Counted from the first letter of the stretch, positions 11,845 through 24,127 are shown. The stretch is DNA of 64,000 nt from Periplaneta americana (GCF_040183065.1 NC_091119.1:107535763-107599762); one strand, 5' to 3'. The notes: generated by a model from the sequence alone, not told the origin. Program-made: numbers and translations.

Positions 11845-12702
11845 AACTCGACGACAAAACTTCAGGAATGGATCCTCATATAGAGAGAAGAAACAAAGTG
11901 TATTACAACATGGGTCCGAAAATGCATAATTACAGAGTTATCAGACTTACCAGTTGGGGCGCTCTATTCACGTATCACATTAAATGTTCAAAGTGATTCC
12001 TCGTGCCTAAATACAGGTTTCCGCTTGTTTTCGCATTGAGTGCCGAAGATGATCAAAAATGCCTGATGTAGTGCGTACTGTCTGACAGGCTGAAACAATG
12101 CGTGCGCGGAGAGTTTGTTCATCACGCACACCAATCGAATATATCAAAGATTTTAATTGTCCCCAAAGGTAAAAGTCCAGGGGATTTAAATCAGGGGAGC
12201 GCAGAGGCCAAGCAACTGGTCCACCTCTACCAATCCAGGGCAAACTGCGCGTTGAGTATCGTTCCTGATATAAGCGACGCGCTCTCAAAGCATTAACATC
12301 TGCCAAACCATACATGTAATGCATACACACAAGTTCTTCGTTTGTGTACATCACAGCAGACTGAAAATCACCGAAAACAAACTTCATTCAAACCAATCAG
12401 ATACGGCTACGTAAGTTGAGACTAAGGGAAATCATTTGCAGGTGCTAAGAGGCTAAGAGGTATTCAGGTTAACATAAATTTAATTCGTAATGTGAATATT
12501 CGTGTAACAATTGTAACCAAAGTTTCGCATTTTTGTCCAGCGATCAAGGCATGTCGGCATGCACTAACATTAATAAAAGTTCGGGTAACTCTGTAATTAT
12601 GCTTTTCCGGACCCATGTTGTAATATACTTTTTTCTTCTTTCTATATGAGGAATCCTTTCCTGAAGTTTTGTCGTCGAGTTTTGTACAGCCTGTATAATT
12701 GA
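11845..12702 (-). mobile_element. TIR element with DUF4817/mariner-like transposase remnant
   Basis: Inverted arms of about 110 bases bound the element: ACTCGACGACAAAACTTCAG at the left reappears in reverse complement near 12680. Between them, the minus-strand frame 12007-12387 (126 codons) joins an N-terminal helix-turn-helix region of the type called DUF4817 (YTNEELVCMHYMYGLADVNA) directly to the C-terminal catalytic block of a Tc1/mariner-type DDE transposase (VAWPLRSPDLNPLDFYLWG). The first catalytic aspartates are missing, so this is an internally deleted, inactive copy. Confidence 0.8.
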
Positions 12703-13332
12703 AGTGATAGGAATTAATTTATTGGAACAGGAAGTATGCTAGCTGTCATATTTTTATAACAGACGAAACAGAAAATAGTTTTGTGGGCGAATGAAGAATG
12801 TGGGTTAGAGAAAAGCTAGTACAGAACTGGCATATAGAGGAAGAACGGATTATTAAAAGAGATTGCTCCTGTAAAATGTCGTTTCAAGACCTATCCTTCC
12901 AAAGGAGTTAAGTGCCAATTTTTCAAATTTCATTCTTTTAAATCTAAGGGAAGTACATCCCCATGAAAATATTATACTAAATGAGCTCTGTCGTAGTTCA
13001 ACTGTGACTCATCGTCCGCCAAAAATGATGTCGGAGGCATTTCAACATAGGCTACATTTGGCAACATCTCAGAAAACTGTTTTCGGTGCTTAGCTACTTT
13101 GGAAAGATAAGTCTTCATTTGTTGTCGATAAATTGGCAACATGATCTCGGAGATAGTCTAGTAGAACTTATCTTGCCCGATCAGACATCTGTATGTCACT
13201 TTGTGACCCGACTATGTGATTTTTTATTACAGAGGAAGGCCCGAATGCTTTCACCGCAGTCTGAGGCTTATTTTGCTTACTCCCTTTAAATATGGATGGT
13301 TATATTAAGTCTGTAGTATCGCATTTCCCTAA

Positions 13333-13672
13333 ATATCGCGATTCACTGTTGGTGTCATCTATCGATTCAGCTACATAACACTTAGGTGCGACGGAGTTCG
13401 TCGCCCTGAAACTTCTGCAGTCTCCTTAGATCGATGCCACCTGTGTGCAAATCAAAGGTACTATATTCTGCTGCATCCTACATTAATCTAAAAACCGCAT
13501 TCTTAAAGATATAATGATTCATTATTTGGTGCCATTTATCGATTCAGCTACACATCACCCAGGTCCAACAGAGTCCGCTAAGAAAGCCCCTTCGTCCCCT
13601 GGGACTTCTGCAGCTTTCCCAGGTAGACGCCGTCTATATGCAAGTCATAGTACTACATCCTCAGTTAACGTG
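13333..13672. repeat. Tandem duplication, about 173-bp offset
   Basis: Two adjacent copies share ATCGATTCAGCTACA, then GACTTCTGCAG-like, then GTCTATATGCAAGTCA-like segments in the same order (13333-13506 and 13507-13672). Identity is moderate, so it is an old duplication. No coding content. Confidence 0.65.
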
Positions 13673-13684
13673 AAATAATTGAAA

Positions 13685-13880
13685 GATGATAGATGAAGTT
13701 ACAATTAATGAATGCGAGATGAGTCCGATGTTCAACGCCGAAAGTTACCGAGTAATTCTTCTTCGATTGGTCGACTCTAACTTCTACTAACCAGGATTTG
13801 AACCCGGGCTCTCTCATTTTACTGTCAGACATGCTAACCGTTATTTCACAGCAGTATACCGACAGTGCTTTAGACACTAT
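13685..13880 (-). repeat. tRNA-derived SINE, minus orientation
   Basis: On the minus strand an A-box-like segment (AACGGTTAGCATGTC) is followed by the B box GGGTTCAAATCC, then a body related to the SINE at 20762-21008 (GTAACTTTCGGCGTTGAAC). This makes it a diverged member of the same family. Confidence 0.65.
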
Positions 13881-13919
13881 TGACAACCCCAAGGTCAAAT
13901 AATCGATCCGACATCGGGA

Positions 13920-14000
13920 TGGGAATCCGGTGTGGCTTAATGGATAGAGCGTCAGCATGCAGAGCTGAAAACCCGGGTTCAAATCTCGGTGCCGGAGAGA
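13920..14000 (+). repeat. tRNA-like SINE head (Cys-like anticodon arm)
   Basis: GTGGCTTAATGGATAGAGCG matches an A box and CGGGTTCAAATC a B box. Between them CAGC/GCTG can pair around a loop whose centre would be GCA. Acceptor stem pairing is poor and SINE-like sequence follows, so I call it a SINE head and not a tRNA gene. Another tRNA-like stretch lies on the minus strand at about 14172-14250. Confidence 0.55.
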
Positions 14001-14384
14001 ATTTTTCTCTGTTGTACTCTTCCATCATCATATGATGACGCAGAATTTCTGGGCTGAAATATATGTACTTCGGTACATCGTAATATAATAAACCTTATGA
14101 TGTCGATTCTTTGGTTGCGACAGCTGTCATCTAACCTTTTATATTGTTTTTAATTATTAACGGAGAAAAATTAGCCCCGGCTACGCACTGGGCGCTCTAA
14201 CTACTGAGCTACGCTGAAGTTAAACCCGCAGCACCGGATTGAATCCTTCTCCTTTGGTTATTTTTCCCTTAGTGGCCTCAATAACAAATGGTAACAATCA
14301 CAGATAATTCTGTAGGACCAAAAAATTAATCTCTACATACATACACATATAACCTGTTACAAATTAACAACTGCTGGGACTCAC

Positions 14385-14699
14385 CTACTGCTGGGTCAAT
14401 GACGGTAACGCCGAACGCCACGTAGTTTCGTCCCTTTCCACCACTTAAACGATGCACCCAGCAAGTGAAGAAACCCTCGATTGTGTCGCGGCTAGGGTAT
14501 GACGCTGCCCTCAGGTGCGTCAGACTGCCATCGTCCGTTATACTGAAAGTGGCCTTACCAGAAGCCTTCACATGCAATGGCACGTCCAAGTGCAACCAGA
14601 ATGCCTCTTTCGTCTTGCTGCGTCCCTTGCCAGGGGGATTATAGAAGCAAGTCAGATTGAGTTGCTGGCCCAACAGCACTGGAATCTCCACATACTTGT
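14385..14699 (-). CDS. Ig-like domain exon of the membrane protein
   Basis: A 315-base exon with acceptor TTTCCTCATTCCAG before ACAAG and donor GTGAGT after GCAGTAG. The structure is two leading bases, 104 codons and one trailing base. The domain shows the Ig pattern: LNLTCFY (first cysteine), a tryptophan in EAFWLHLD about 19 residues later, and GFFTCWVH (second cysteine). It ends in VTVIDPAV just before the membrane exon, so it is the membrane-proximal extracellular domain. The upstream junction uses the GC donor at 27896. An exon with phase 1 on both sides is typical of shuffled extracellular domains. Confidence 0.85.
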
Positions 14700-14802
14700 C
14701 TGGAATGAGGAAAGAATGAGATGAATGCTGCAGCTAAAGAGATTCAGAGAGAAGCTGATTTTAATATTTTGAAATATTCAAAAAGAAATATACGTCATTT
14801 GT

Positions 14803-15196
14803 ACAGCAGTGGCAAAAATAACCGGACCGACCCTTGTAGCTGATTTCAGAACCTTGTTCACTCCAGAGCACGATAGACTGATAACTAAGACTTTTGTGGT
14901 TCAAATCCTACCTGGGAAGGAAACTTTTTTTGTTCCTTATTCAAATTTATTCCCAATACTTTTCGATTGTTGTTAAAATTCATGTTCTGGGAATAATAAT
15001 TTAATTAAGTAGTAAAATATCGCTGCAATCGAAAAGTATTGGGAATAAATTTGAGTAAGTAACAAAAAAAAGTTTCCTTTCCAGGCAGGATTCGAACCAC
15101 GAAAGTCTTAGTTACCAGTCTATGGTGCTCTGGAGTGAACAAGGCTCTGAAATCGGCTACAAGGGTCGGTCCGGGGTTTTTTTATGCCACTACTGT
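14803..15196. repeat. Long fold-back made of two tRNA-like SINEs in opposite orientation
   Basis: The left arm (14803-14965) and right arm (15024-15196) are near-perfect inverted copies. Shared blocks include GTTCACTCCAGAGCACGATAG and CAATACTTTTCGATTG. Each arm carries a B-box-like GGTTCAAATCC. The spacer is about 60 bases. It would form a stem of about 160 bp if transcribed with the intron. Confidence 0.85.
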
Positions 15197-15527
15197 ACAT
15201 CTCACTTCTTGGTATCGCTGTCTCATGTATAGTAAAGAGTTAGCAATGAGCATTGAGGTAAATAAGAGGTTTGTAACTTTCGACATCGTAAGGAGGTGAT
15301 ATGGTCAGCACCAAACTGCGAGAAAAAAGGGTATTGACAACAAAAATTGTACGAATGGGCCAATTCTAGTATTCTACGTGTGGGATTATTTAAAAGTCTG
15401 GAAAGATTATTTATTTTCACAAAATTATGTTTATGTTGTTTCGTTATTACTGATATGGTAAATAAAATTAATATATTTCAATCAGTTCTTGAAATAAATG
15501 CGAATTGGCGTTACTCAGTATCATAAT

Positions 15528-16458
15528 CAGGCTTCGAGACTTCGGACCCAATAGAGCAGTTCAGTGGGAAATGTGCATCACGGCGTACTGAGTATAGTGG
15601 TAAAGCGTACAGTGGGTGGGGGTACTATAGAATGAATGCCAACAAATACGCAAAGAAAAACGCTCTGGATTTGAAGGTTCTGATGAATAATTTGGTTTTC
15701 ATACGAACCTATTTCCAAACTGTAGCTGAAATTATTACACGGTTAGAAACGTCAGAGCAAGAGATGCCGGAAGCCCTCAAATTAATTGAGGAAATGACAC
15801 AGAGAATTAATGAGACACCAAGTACACCGGTTACTGAACGTGTAAAACAGAAGTGGAAATCAATTTTATGTAAAAATAACGGATATGTAACATTGTGTAA
15901 TATAAACAGCAAATTAGTGGACACAGAGTCACCCGAGAATAAAGGACTGTATCTTAGAGACTGCAATGATGTTAGGTTTCTTCGTTTTGCTCCTATCACG
16001 TCATGCGACGTAGAGCGCAGCTTTTCACAGTACAAACTATGTTTGGCAGATTAGCGAAAAATATTTACGTTTGAGACACTGAAAATTTATCTTGTAGTAC
16101 ATTGCAATTCGGTGCTGTAACTGCACTTCCTAAAGACAACCAATAGGATAAATGAAGAAATTAAAATTGCTACATTTTTATTTCCACCATTAACACTGTG
16201 TATAATTATTAAACAAAAATGCTTATAAAAGACAGGAGAATAAATACTTTTCACATTCTTTTGATATTGTCATTGTGTAATGTATATTTACTTTCAGAAT
16301 GTACATATGTGTGTGTTTCCCCATACTACCGTACTCTACTCTAAATAGCAACGTTGTTACCTCACCACATCTCTACCTTTCACTACCTGCAGCTAGTCAA
16401 CAACCTATAGTATATGCACAGTAAACTTATTGTAGCGGGTCCCAAGTCTCGAAGCCTG
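15528..16458 (+). mobile_element. hAT-type element, 931 bp, with C-terminal transposase ORF
   Basis: TIRs are CAGGCTTCGAGACTTCGGAC at the left and, read inward from the right, CAGGCTTCGAGACTTGGGAC. The flanks carry the perfect 8-bp duplication ATCATAAT (15520-15527, 16459-16466). The 140-codon frame 15632-16054 ends with FAPITSCDVERSFSQYK, the hAT dimerisation motif. The N-terminal zinc finger and DDE core are absent, so it is a deletion derivative that could move only with help from another copy. Confidence 0.92.
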
Positions 16459-17481
16459 ATCATAATGAATGCAACAGAGATTGTTCCTGCATACTGACAA
16501 GATTCAGAACTGTAAATAGATCGAGGTACGGACTCTGCAAATCGTCGTCATTGTAAAAACGTTTCAAGGAATTTCGTAAGGTTTTCTTCTGACTGCTGTT
16601 ACTCCCTAGAAGAGGAACTACTGACAGGAGAAAAAATGACGACCATACCTTAATATTTCGAAATTAGTTTGTAGCAGAATAAACCTCATTATTTTTCCAT
16701 AAACTTACTTCTTAACAAAGTTAGAGGACTTTCAAGCGTTTCTTGAATTTGAATATCCCTATAGATTACTTTGTTTAATAATGTAGTAAACAGCCTTATA
16801 AAATAACCCGCGAAATGTGAAATAACATGATTTAAATTTTGGAGCTTCTCTAATGCACAATTATTCAAATTACTTTCACTAACATAGATTTATTTCACAC
16901 TAACATAGATTTATTTCAATTACAATAAAGTACTCGTATGAGAAAACACAAAACGTATGGAACAGAATCTCTCCATATGATTTGGTGACCAACACAGTGC
17001 AGTATAACCTCTATTATCCATGGTAATGAAGGGGATGGACTGAACGGTCGATCGAAAAAATCGGATAATCCGTATCATGGAATATTTTGTAATTTACTCC
17101 ATGGTCTTGTATTTAACTCGCTAGGTAGTGGATCAAAAGTTCACTAATAAAGTCTGGTTGTCAACGACGGGTTTTCAATGGGCAAGGAAGCTTTTTGTAA
17201 TGACTGTCTCAGGAAGATAGAAATAAAGAAGGTCTCATGTTATAGATTTACATTCTTTTTACACTTTATCCTTGTTTTTTTTATTAAATCGTGCAGTTGT
17301 AACTCCAATCTCGTATTCCGATGCGAAATGAGTCACAATTTATCTTTCTCAAACCATTAAATTATTTAATTATTTCCATTTTTTTTTTCGATATTTAGCA
17401 CAACACGTTTTCTGTTAACATCCGCGGAAGACATTTTATATACAGGTTATTATACAGAACGGCAATTCGAACAGTAGACAT

Positions 17482-19328
17482 CAGTGGCGGCTCGTGAACT
17501 TGTGTATTGGGAGAGCTGCAGTAGATTTCGGTACATACAAATTTCACTTCTTGATACCATTACTAATAAGTATAGGACAAAAATAAATGCACTACATATC
17601 GAAAAACCAAAACTTCCTGACTTAGTTGGGAGATGTCTGTGGGACCATTTGCTAATCCCTAAGAAAAACTAATACCATCGATTTCAGTCTGAATTTCAGA
17701 TCGGCAGACACTCAACTTACAATCTACCAGTTCATTCTGAATTGTCTTAGAATAACCTTAAACAGTGGCATGTTCCAAATGATTTTTGAGAGGCTCGTTT
17801 AGATTACTCACGAACTGTAGCAACCCACGAAACACATGAGGGTTCTTAGAAATCGTTTTTTCATGTCCACTAAGGGGAAATTCATATTGGCCACAAAATT
17901 TGATACAATCAATATTTTTTTAAAAATAATTTCACTATTTTTTCTCACTTCTTGATTATGTTCGAGAATTCTTGTTCTGTTCGTTTCACTTAATTGCACA
18001 GCAGTATGAGTTGCGTAACATAGCCAATGAAACAACATTTCTCAGGTGAGACTGCGAAGATTCGTGCATTTTGCTTTTTAGGGGCAAATGTCCTAAATCT
18101 GTCACACAACTCCTAGTCCATGCAGCATCACCACCGAAGAGGAGGCAAAGAAAACAAAATACAGATTTTTTTTTGTTCACATCCACGTAACCACAAATGC
18201 TTAGCGTAAATTTCATTGTCATACTTCCTTACATAGCCTATATGCACTATTTCGGCTGTATGAATCTTAAGTAGGGGAGAGTCGGGTAGTATCGGACATC
18301 GGGTAATATCGGACAGTGAGTTTCTTTCATCTACCACACGATGATAGTACCTGATTGACATGGTTATGTTTCAGTAATGTCGCATAGAGAAACGTAACAA
18401 TGTCATTCAGGTACTACCATATGGTGGTAGATGAAAAAAACGCACCGTCCGATACTACCCGATGTCCGATAATACCCGACTCTCCCCTAAGATTTAAATC
18501 GGGTAACGGACGACCTTTTAATTTCACTTCATTACATCAATATTCTCCGCAAGGGAAAGTTGAGAAAAATAAAATTAATATTCTGTAATTCACACACACT
18601 CATGCTTACAGATTTGCACTGGTTAAGTTACGGTATTAAGACGTCACATCAAAGCAACACTCAGATATACTGATGGTCAACAATTTTCTAAAACTGGAAA
18701 AGAAGTCTCTTTCGTATTTTACGTGCTATATCAAAAGGATTCTACTCGTGCAATCATTTTGAGTTAAGGCAAATATTAGGTTCTGCTAGAGGCTGGATAT
18801 ATACGTAATAATAAGGCAAAAGAGAATATTAATTTCGTTATATTAACTCGATAAGATTCTACAACAATAAGTATGTGAAAAGAAAATAAAAATTTTGTCA
18901 TTAAGTTTCAAGGGAATAGAGAATCCATTTGACGCAGCATTACAATAGCGGTGTGGGAGGAGAGGGAAGATCCCTTGTGGCCTGGCTCTGCAAGCCACTG
19001 CAGCGAGATATAGGTTTTAAACAGCGGCAGTATCCCTCTGCTTCTCTTCACCTATCTACCCCCTGACCATGCAAGACACACTCTATGAGCTGACCACCCT
19101 GCAGATCCTAGGACGACTTTGAATGCAGTGTCAATTCCAATACAGTTGACGCGCAAAAAGATTATGCATAAGATAATAGTACATATTCCCGGCCAGATGA
19201 AATATAAAGCAATTTACCAATAAAATCTGTAACAATTCTTCTACAAATTAAAATAAATATTATTTTTATTTTCCTGTCAAAGCAGGGAGTGTTGCAGCTC
19301 CGCAGCTCTTATGGACGAGCCGCCCCTG
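17482..19328 (-). mobile_element. hAT-type element, 1,847 bp, nested in the Tigger-like copy
   Basis: The left end is CAGTGGCGGCTCGTGAAC and the right end, read inward, CAGGGGCGGCTCGTCC. The 8-bp duplication GTAGACAT is perfect at 17474-17481 and 19329-19336. The minus-strand frame 17808-18038 has the pattern of a TTF/ZMYM-type hAT transposase (HNQEVRKNSEIIFKKILIVS). The rest is broken. It shares the CAGTGGCGGCT terminus with the element at 22586-23437. Confidence 0.9.
18275..18488. mobile_element. Palindromic MITE, TA-flanked, nested in the hAT
   Basis: Long inverted arms start TAGGGGAGAGTCGGGTA and end in the complement CCCGACTCTCCCCTA. Arms of about 85 bases continue through CGGACATCGGGTA and a CATCTACCAC block with few mismatches. 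The TA at each end fits a TA target duplication. Short minus and plus open frames over it mirror one another, as expected for a palindrome. Confidence 0.88.
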
Positions 19329-19520
19329 GTAGACATGCTGTGTAACGATAAAGACTTGTAATAACACTCTCTAACAAAACATATGTAGAGCCTACTAATA
19401 TGATGTATAAAACAGTACTTCATGTAAGTTATTTATTTCTGAAGAAAAAAGAGCGAGAAATAGACAGTCGGATAATCCGCCAATCGGTTAATAGGATGAC
19501 GGATATTCGGAGTTCTACTG

Positions 19521-20437
19521 TATTTGAAAAGGCTCTTGCCGGCTTGTCCGAAGGAAATGAATACAGGATGCGTGTGACAGTCCTACATGACATTCAGTGC
19601 TGTTTTGGAATGATAATACAAAATTGCAATAATGCAGCAAGGAACAAAGGACTAAAGGAACAGTCTTGACCTTGTAAGTCTTTACTCTCAAGCCATTATT
19701 GGCCTTACAATTTGTGGAGGGTGTTTCCTACCCCAGCCCCAGATATTGATTGTCGCAATTGGGAGTTAGCGTACCAGTGGGCCTCCAAATCCCACCCCCG
19801 TATCAATCTTCGAGAGTGCAGTTCCCATTTCCCAGCCCTCTTCTTCCCTCTCTCCATTCCATTAACAAAGGCACATTACAGATGGAGCCACCAAATTCGA
19901 TACCTGCGCCTCGCGAGACCTGACAACGAACCCGCTGGACCTCAGCAATACTTCACAAAATGTACGCATCACCTAACACAGGCGCAGATGTGCGTTTATA
20001 CTGCAAAGTTCAATCTGCGATAGTCAGTTGCTATCAAGTGGGGTGCGAATGCATAACACCGACCACAGGCAGAGACTCCTGAAGAGAGTGCTAGAAAAAT
20101 GAAGCCCGTTTATACATACAAAATCGTACCTGCGCTTTTCCATTTCGCAAACATTCGCTCTATTGACGAAGACAACCAGCCGTCTGATTATACTGCATTA
20201 GAATTGGAACACATTTTCATATGAGGAGTAATCTTCTAAAATAAGTGACACTACTTGATTTTTGTGTGTCTTAGGATATCTCACATTGTAAAACCGTTTC
20301 GGGCCTTCCAAAAGTTTTTGAGCCTCCGTAAAAGTCTTCAGAATTCTCGAAACATTGCTACAATATGATTTACTTTCGCATCAGAGACTGCTGTAATCTC
20401 ACATAGCTTGCAGAGACATCTGTTGGTGCGCAGCAAG
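19521..20437. other. Intron stretch, nothing bounded
   Basis: Includes a G+C-richer part (19700-19930) with short open frames that look like no family I know. No termini or RNA signature were seen. Confidence 0.4.
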
Positions 20438-20439
20438 AA

Positions 20440-20487
<48 letters not shown>

Positions 20488-20498
20488 GTTATTATTTA
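20438..20498. repeat. (ATT)n microsatellite
   Basis: About 20 ATT units, adjoining the LINE 3' fragment. Similar ATT tracts occur at 20711-20762 and 21010-21056, the last grading into ATC repeats to 21077. Confidence 0.95.
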
Positions 20499-20707
20499 CT
20501 TACTTACAAATGGCTTTTAAGGAACCCGAAGGTTCATTGCCGCCCTCGCATAAGCCCGCCATCGGTCCCTATCCTGTGCAAGATTAATCCACTCTCTATC
20601 ATCATATCCCATTTCCCTCAAATCTATTTTAATATTATCCTCCCATCTACGTCTCGGCCATCCCAAAGGTATTTTCCCTCCGGCCTCCCAACTAACACTT
20701 TATATGG

Positions 20708-20712
<5 letters not shown>
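20499..20712 (-). pseudogene. LINE 3'-end fragment, same family as 26660-27095
   Basis: On the minus strand it encodes the same terminal block as 26660-27080 (GRPRRRWED-like, then AYVRAAMNLRVP-like) and ends in the identical 3' tail, AAAGCCATTTGTAAGTAAGT. Only about 210 bases remain. (ATT)n lies on both sides. Confidence 0.8.
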
Positions 20713-20761
<49 letters not shown>

Positions 20762-21008
20762 TTAGTAGGTTATTTTACGACGCTTTATCAACATCTTAGG
20801 TTATTTAGCGTCTGAATGAGATGAAGATGATAATGCCGGCGAAATGAGTCCGGGGTCCAGCACCGAAAGTTACCCAGCATTTGTCATACTGGGTTGAGGG
20901 ACAACCCCGGAAAAAACTTCAACCAGGTAACTTGCCCCGACGGGAATCGAACCCGGGCCACCTGGTTTCACGGCTAGCCGCGCTAGCCATTACATCACAG
21001 GTGTGGAC
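20762..21008 (-). repeat. Cockroach-type tRNA-derived SINE, near full length
   Basis: Read on the minus strand, the tRNA-like head has an A box around GTAATGGCTAGCGCG and the B box GGGTTCGATTCC. The body includes GGGTAACTTTCGGTGCTGGAC and the 3' part ends with the GCGTCGTAAAATAACC block. Copies of the family occur at 48590-48840 and 52380-52540, and a diverged one at 13685-13880. Confidence 0.85.
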
Positions 21009-21053
<45 letters not shown>

Positions 21054-22035
21054 CATCATCATCATCATCATCATCATTCAAATGTCAGATCTATAACATA
21101 GTTGTTACACTAATCTACTGGTACCCCTAGCTTCCCAGTATCAGTATTCAGTATCCATTTATTAGTTGTCAAGAGATTTGTACACAAGTTTCTGACATTG
21201 TTAAAGACTTAAAATTACAAATTAGTAACAGTATATTAAAATTATGCATAATAACCAAGGTGTGAATTAAAATTTCAAATGATGGAGATAGAATCCTAGA
21301 TAGAGAATATCATACATAAAATTATTATTATCCTCATTCGATACGGCTCAACGCTTGGTCGCACTGAGTTGCTTGTCTTGCATCTTGATCATAATAATAA
21401 TTATATCCATGAGCAGGCTTAAGATAAGATGTGTAATTCCCAAGTCATTTATTGTTGTCAGCTTGCCGGTGATGATAAGACATCAATATTATTTTCTTTG
21501 CTTACTTTATACTGTACTTTATAAAGTATACTTGTATTAAAACAATTATATTCCGTGAGGGGGATAGAAGTTATCCCTAGCAGGGATGTTAATAGAGGGG
21601 GATAACTTTCCAACAGGGGTGAATCCTCCCATCCCCCCCCCCCATTAATTCGCACCCTGATAATAACTAAAATTAAATATTTCAATGAAATACAAAATGA
21701 CGAAGAATAATAACTAGGGATCAAGTTTTGTCCCACGAGGCTGCTAGATTAAGTATTACTGGAGTTTTTAATTGGACTACGCGCGTCCTATACAAGCGAA
21801 GTGCAATTTGTTTGGACAGAATAAAACATGAACAAAACAGTTACACTAATATTTACAATTTAAATTATTTACACTATGTACACTAGAATACGCTATTTTT
21901 ACTATTTACACTGCCATAAAGAATGTACGCTTACATTGACCCCACATTATCGACACTTTCATGTACAGTGTTGCGTATTGTAATACAAGGTATTTTATTT
22001 AATAATACTATAGCCTACTTATTTTGTAAATACTG

Positions 22036-22145
22036 TAACTTTTATTACAAAACAAGAATGCAATTCTATTATTTCAACAGTAATTACTTTCTACAATTTA
22101 GTTTAAGTAATAGAATTACATTCTTGTTTTGTAATAAAAGTTACA
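22036..22145. repeat. Inverted repeat, about 35-base arms
   Basis: AACTTTTATTACAAAACAAG at the left recurs as its complement CTTGTTTTGTAATAAAAGTT at the right, with the arms extending through GAATGCAATTCTATTA. The loop is about 40 bases. It is followed at 22150-22200 by a tRNA-like minus-strand segment with the B box GGGTTCGAATCCC, suggesting a SINE junction. Confidence 0.75.
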
Positions 22146-22520
22146 CTGGTGTCAGAAGTGGGATTCGAACCCACGCCAACAAAGTGGACTGCAAATCTTA
22201 ACTATTGTTCACAAAGCACTATTTACAAAACAGAACTGTCAGTTCTCAGTTCACAGGTCGTTTGCCTTAGCTAGTTCTTCTAGCTCGGTCACTCAAGTTC
22301 ACAGTATCTCGAACCCAAGACCTTCAGAGACAGTCCACTGAACTTCGAACTCAGGTCCCCCAACTGCGGTCCACTGCACTCAAACTCAGGACTTCGGACG
22401 CTCACACAGCTGCGGACACACTCAAGTCGAACTCCGGTCTCGAAGCTGGCTTCACTGCTACACAAGACTGGCTGACTTGCTGTCCACCGACTATAACAAA
22501 CTGCCCAAGTTCACTCGCGT
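22146..22520 (-). repeat. SINE-like stretch with tRNA-like head and repetitive body
   Basis: After the tRNA-like head, 22240-22520 is rich in CTCAAGTTCAC and GTCCACTG-like repeats with no open frame. I treat it as the body of a longer retroposon. The boundaries are approximate. Confidence 0.4.
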
Positions 22521-22585
22521 GTCGTAATTTATAACCAAACCATAGTTACGAGAAAATATGATGCTCGAAATTTCTACTTCTACAG

Positions 22586-23437
22586 CAGTGGCGGCTGGTG
22601 GTTTGAAAATATGGTGGTGCACAATGGATATCGAAGAGGAGTTAAACATATTTTACTTTAAAGTTTAAAATCGTGTATACCTGAGGGCGTATACATATAA
22701 AGCTAATTTATATGCAATTAATAAGTAAAATTACTAAATACAAGCATACTTATTTATACAGAAAGTCCAAAAGTGGAAGGGGTCATTGGCGGAGCTCTCT
22801 ATATTGCGATTTACCCTCATGAAAAACATTTGAGCACAAAATCGCCATCAGAATGCTACCAAGTACCAAGTGCAACGTTTTCGTTCATAATATTCAAATG
22901 CAGCTTTCGTAGGTTGTCGGGAGATACCCGCACTTATTGTCAGAACGACAACTCTTAGAACTTTAAAGCAAAATACAAGCTCCTTTATGTATCGTGCCGT
23001 TTGTGTGCATGTAGGTTGAGAAAGTAATATGCGACTGTTCGTTGCACAAGCGGAATGAATACATTATTCATGCTTATTACTTCGGACAAATGTCTAGTTG
23101 AAACAGATACTTTCCAGTGAATTTAGTTTCTTCTACACTGACGTTGGTGTCCATGTCAGGGAGTGCGACAAACCGTTCTCAATGAGGAAAGCAGTAGACC
23201 ACGCCTCTAACCCCCTGTCCCCGCATTAGCCGAACTACCTTCCCTAGATTTTCAACATCTCTGCAAACCAAAAGGCTCGGAGGCTCCTACAGACGTACAT
23301 AACAAGACGCCAGCTGCAGATAGTCTTGAATGAAAATTGTAAAATTAAATTAAATTTTTAATAGTACCAAAGCCGGGAGATTAGCAACATTACTGGAGGG
23401 TGTACAAACCTGCAACCCCCTTGAGAAGCCGCCACTG
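22586..23437. mobile_element. hAT-type element, 852 bp
   Basis: The left end is CAGTGGCGGCTGGTGG and the right end GAGAAGCCGCCACTG. The perfect 8-bp duplication TTCTACAG occupies 22578-22585 and 23438-23445. No transposase frame is visible. The first 11 bases match the termini of the 17482-19328 element, so both belong to one family. Confidence 0.9.
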
Positions 23438-23445
23438 TTCTACAG

Positions 23446-23665
23446 ACTTCGGGACGATTCTGTTCGGGGGGTTCGTCCCCCCCTTCACTTCGCACAGCGA
23501 AGCACCACCAGCTTTGCGTCCCCCCTTTGCCTCGCGAAGTAGTGCACCTCCCCTTGCCCTCTCGGCATGCAGACTTCCCCTTACGTCCGCCATACCGAAG
23601 TGACCAACGTTTCGTCTCCCGCGCGCCCTGTCGGACACGCGTTCGAATCCCGACGCAGCTGTCAC
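23446..23665 (+). repeat. G+C-rich stretch ending in a tRNA-like B box
   Basis: Short overlapping frames on both strands reflect high G+C only. Near 23640-23655 GCGTTCGAATCCC resembles a B box, so this is likely a SINE or tRNA relic. Confidence 0.4.
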
Positions 23666-24125
23666 AATACTGTATAATAATATGTTTGATCATTGTAACC
23701 CTACATTATTTATGATAATGTAAATAGTAAAAGTAGCCTATTCTAGTGTACATAATGTAAAGGGTCTGTCAGATATTGACTACTTTCAAAACCTGATTGA
23801 TGTAATCCGGGTTCGGTCCTGAAAAACCAGCCAGACAATTTAACTGCTACCAAATTGACAGCAAATATTTTCCCACGTTGCTGCATGGTTTTGAACAATC
23901 CGCTACCGGTATTGTATCATTCCTAAGTAACGCATTAATTTATTCATCGCTGTTATGTGAAGAGGAACTTGCTACACAGAACTGCCGTGCACACTTCCTT
24001 AGTAGCAAAACCCTTGCATGAAATAGCCTTGTAATGCATGATACTCACAAGTAATTGCTATACCTGGATGCAAATTGAAATGGCGTGACTTATTCTCCAG
24101 TATTAAGGTTCAATGAAAGAGAATA

Positions 24126-24127
<2 letters not shown>

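Larger units (their letters stand above)
17000..19520. mobile_element. Tigger/pogo-like element, split by a nested hAT
   Basis: The left end CAGTATAACCTCTATTATCC and the right end, read inward, CAGTAGAACTCCGAATATCC are Tigger-type terminal repeats. Without the hAT at 17482-19328 the element would be about 670 bp. No intact transposase is left. A TA duplication is clear only at the right end, so the left flank has probably mutated. Confidence 0.65.

Noticed and set aside
23358..23715. Four overlapping ORFs on both strands
   Set aside because: High local G+C removes stops; they cross the hAT right end and its target duplication, and no domain is visible.
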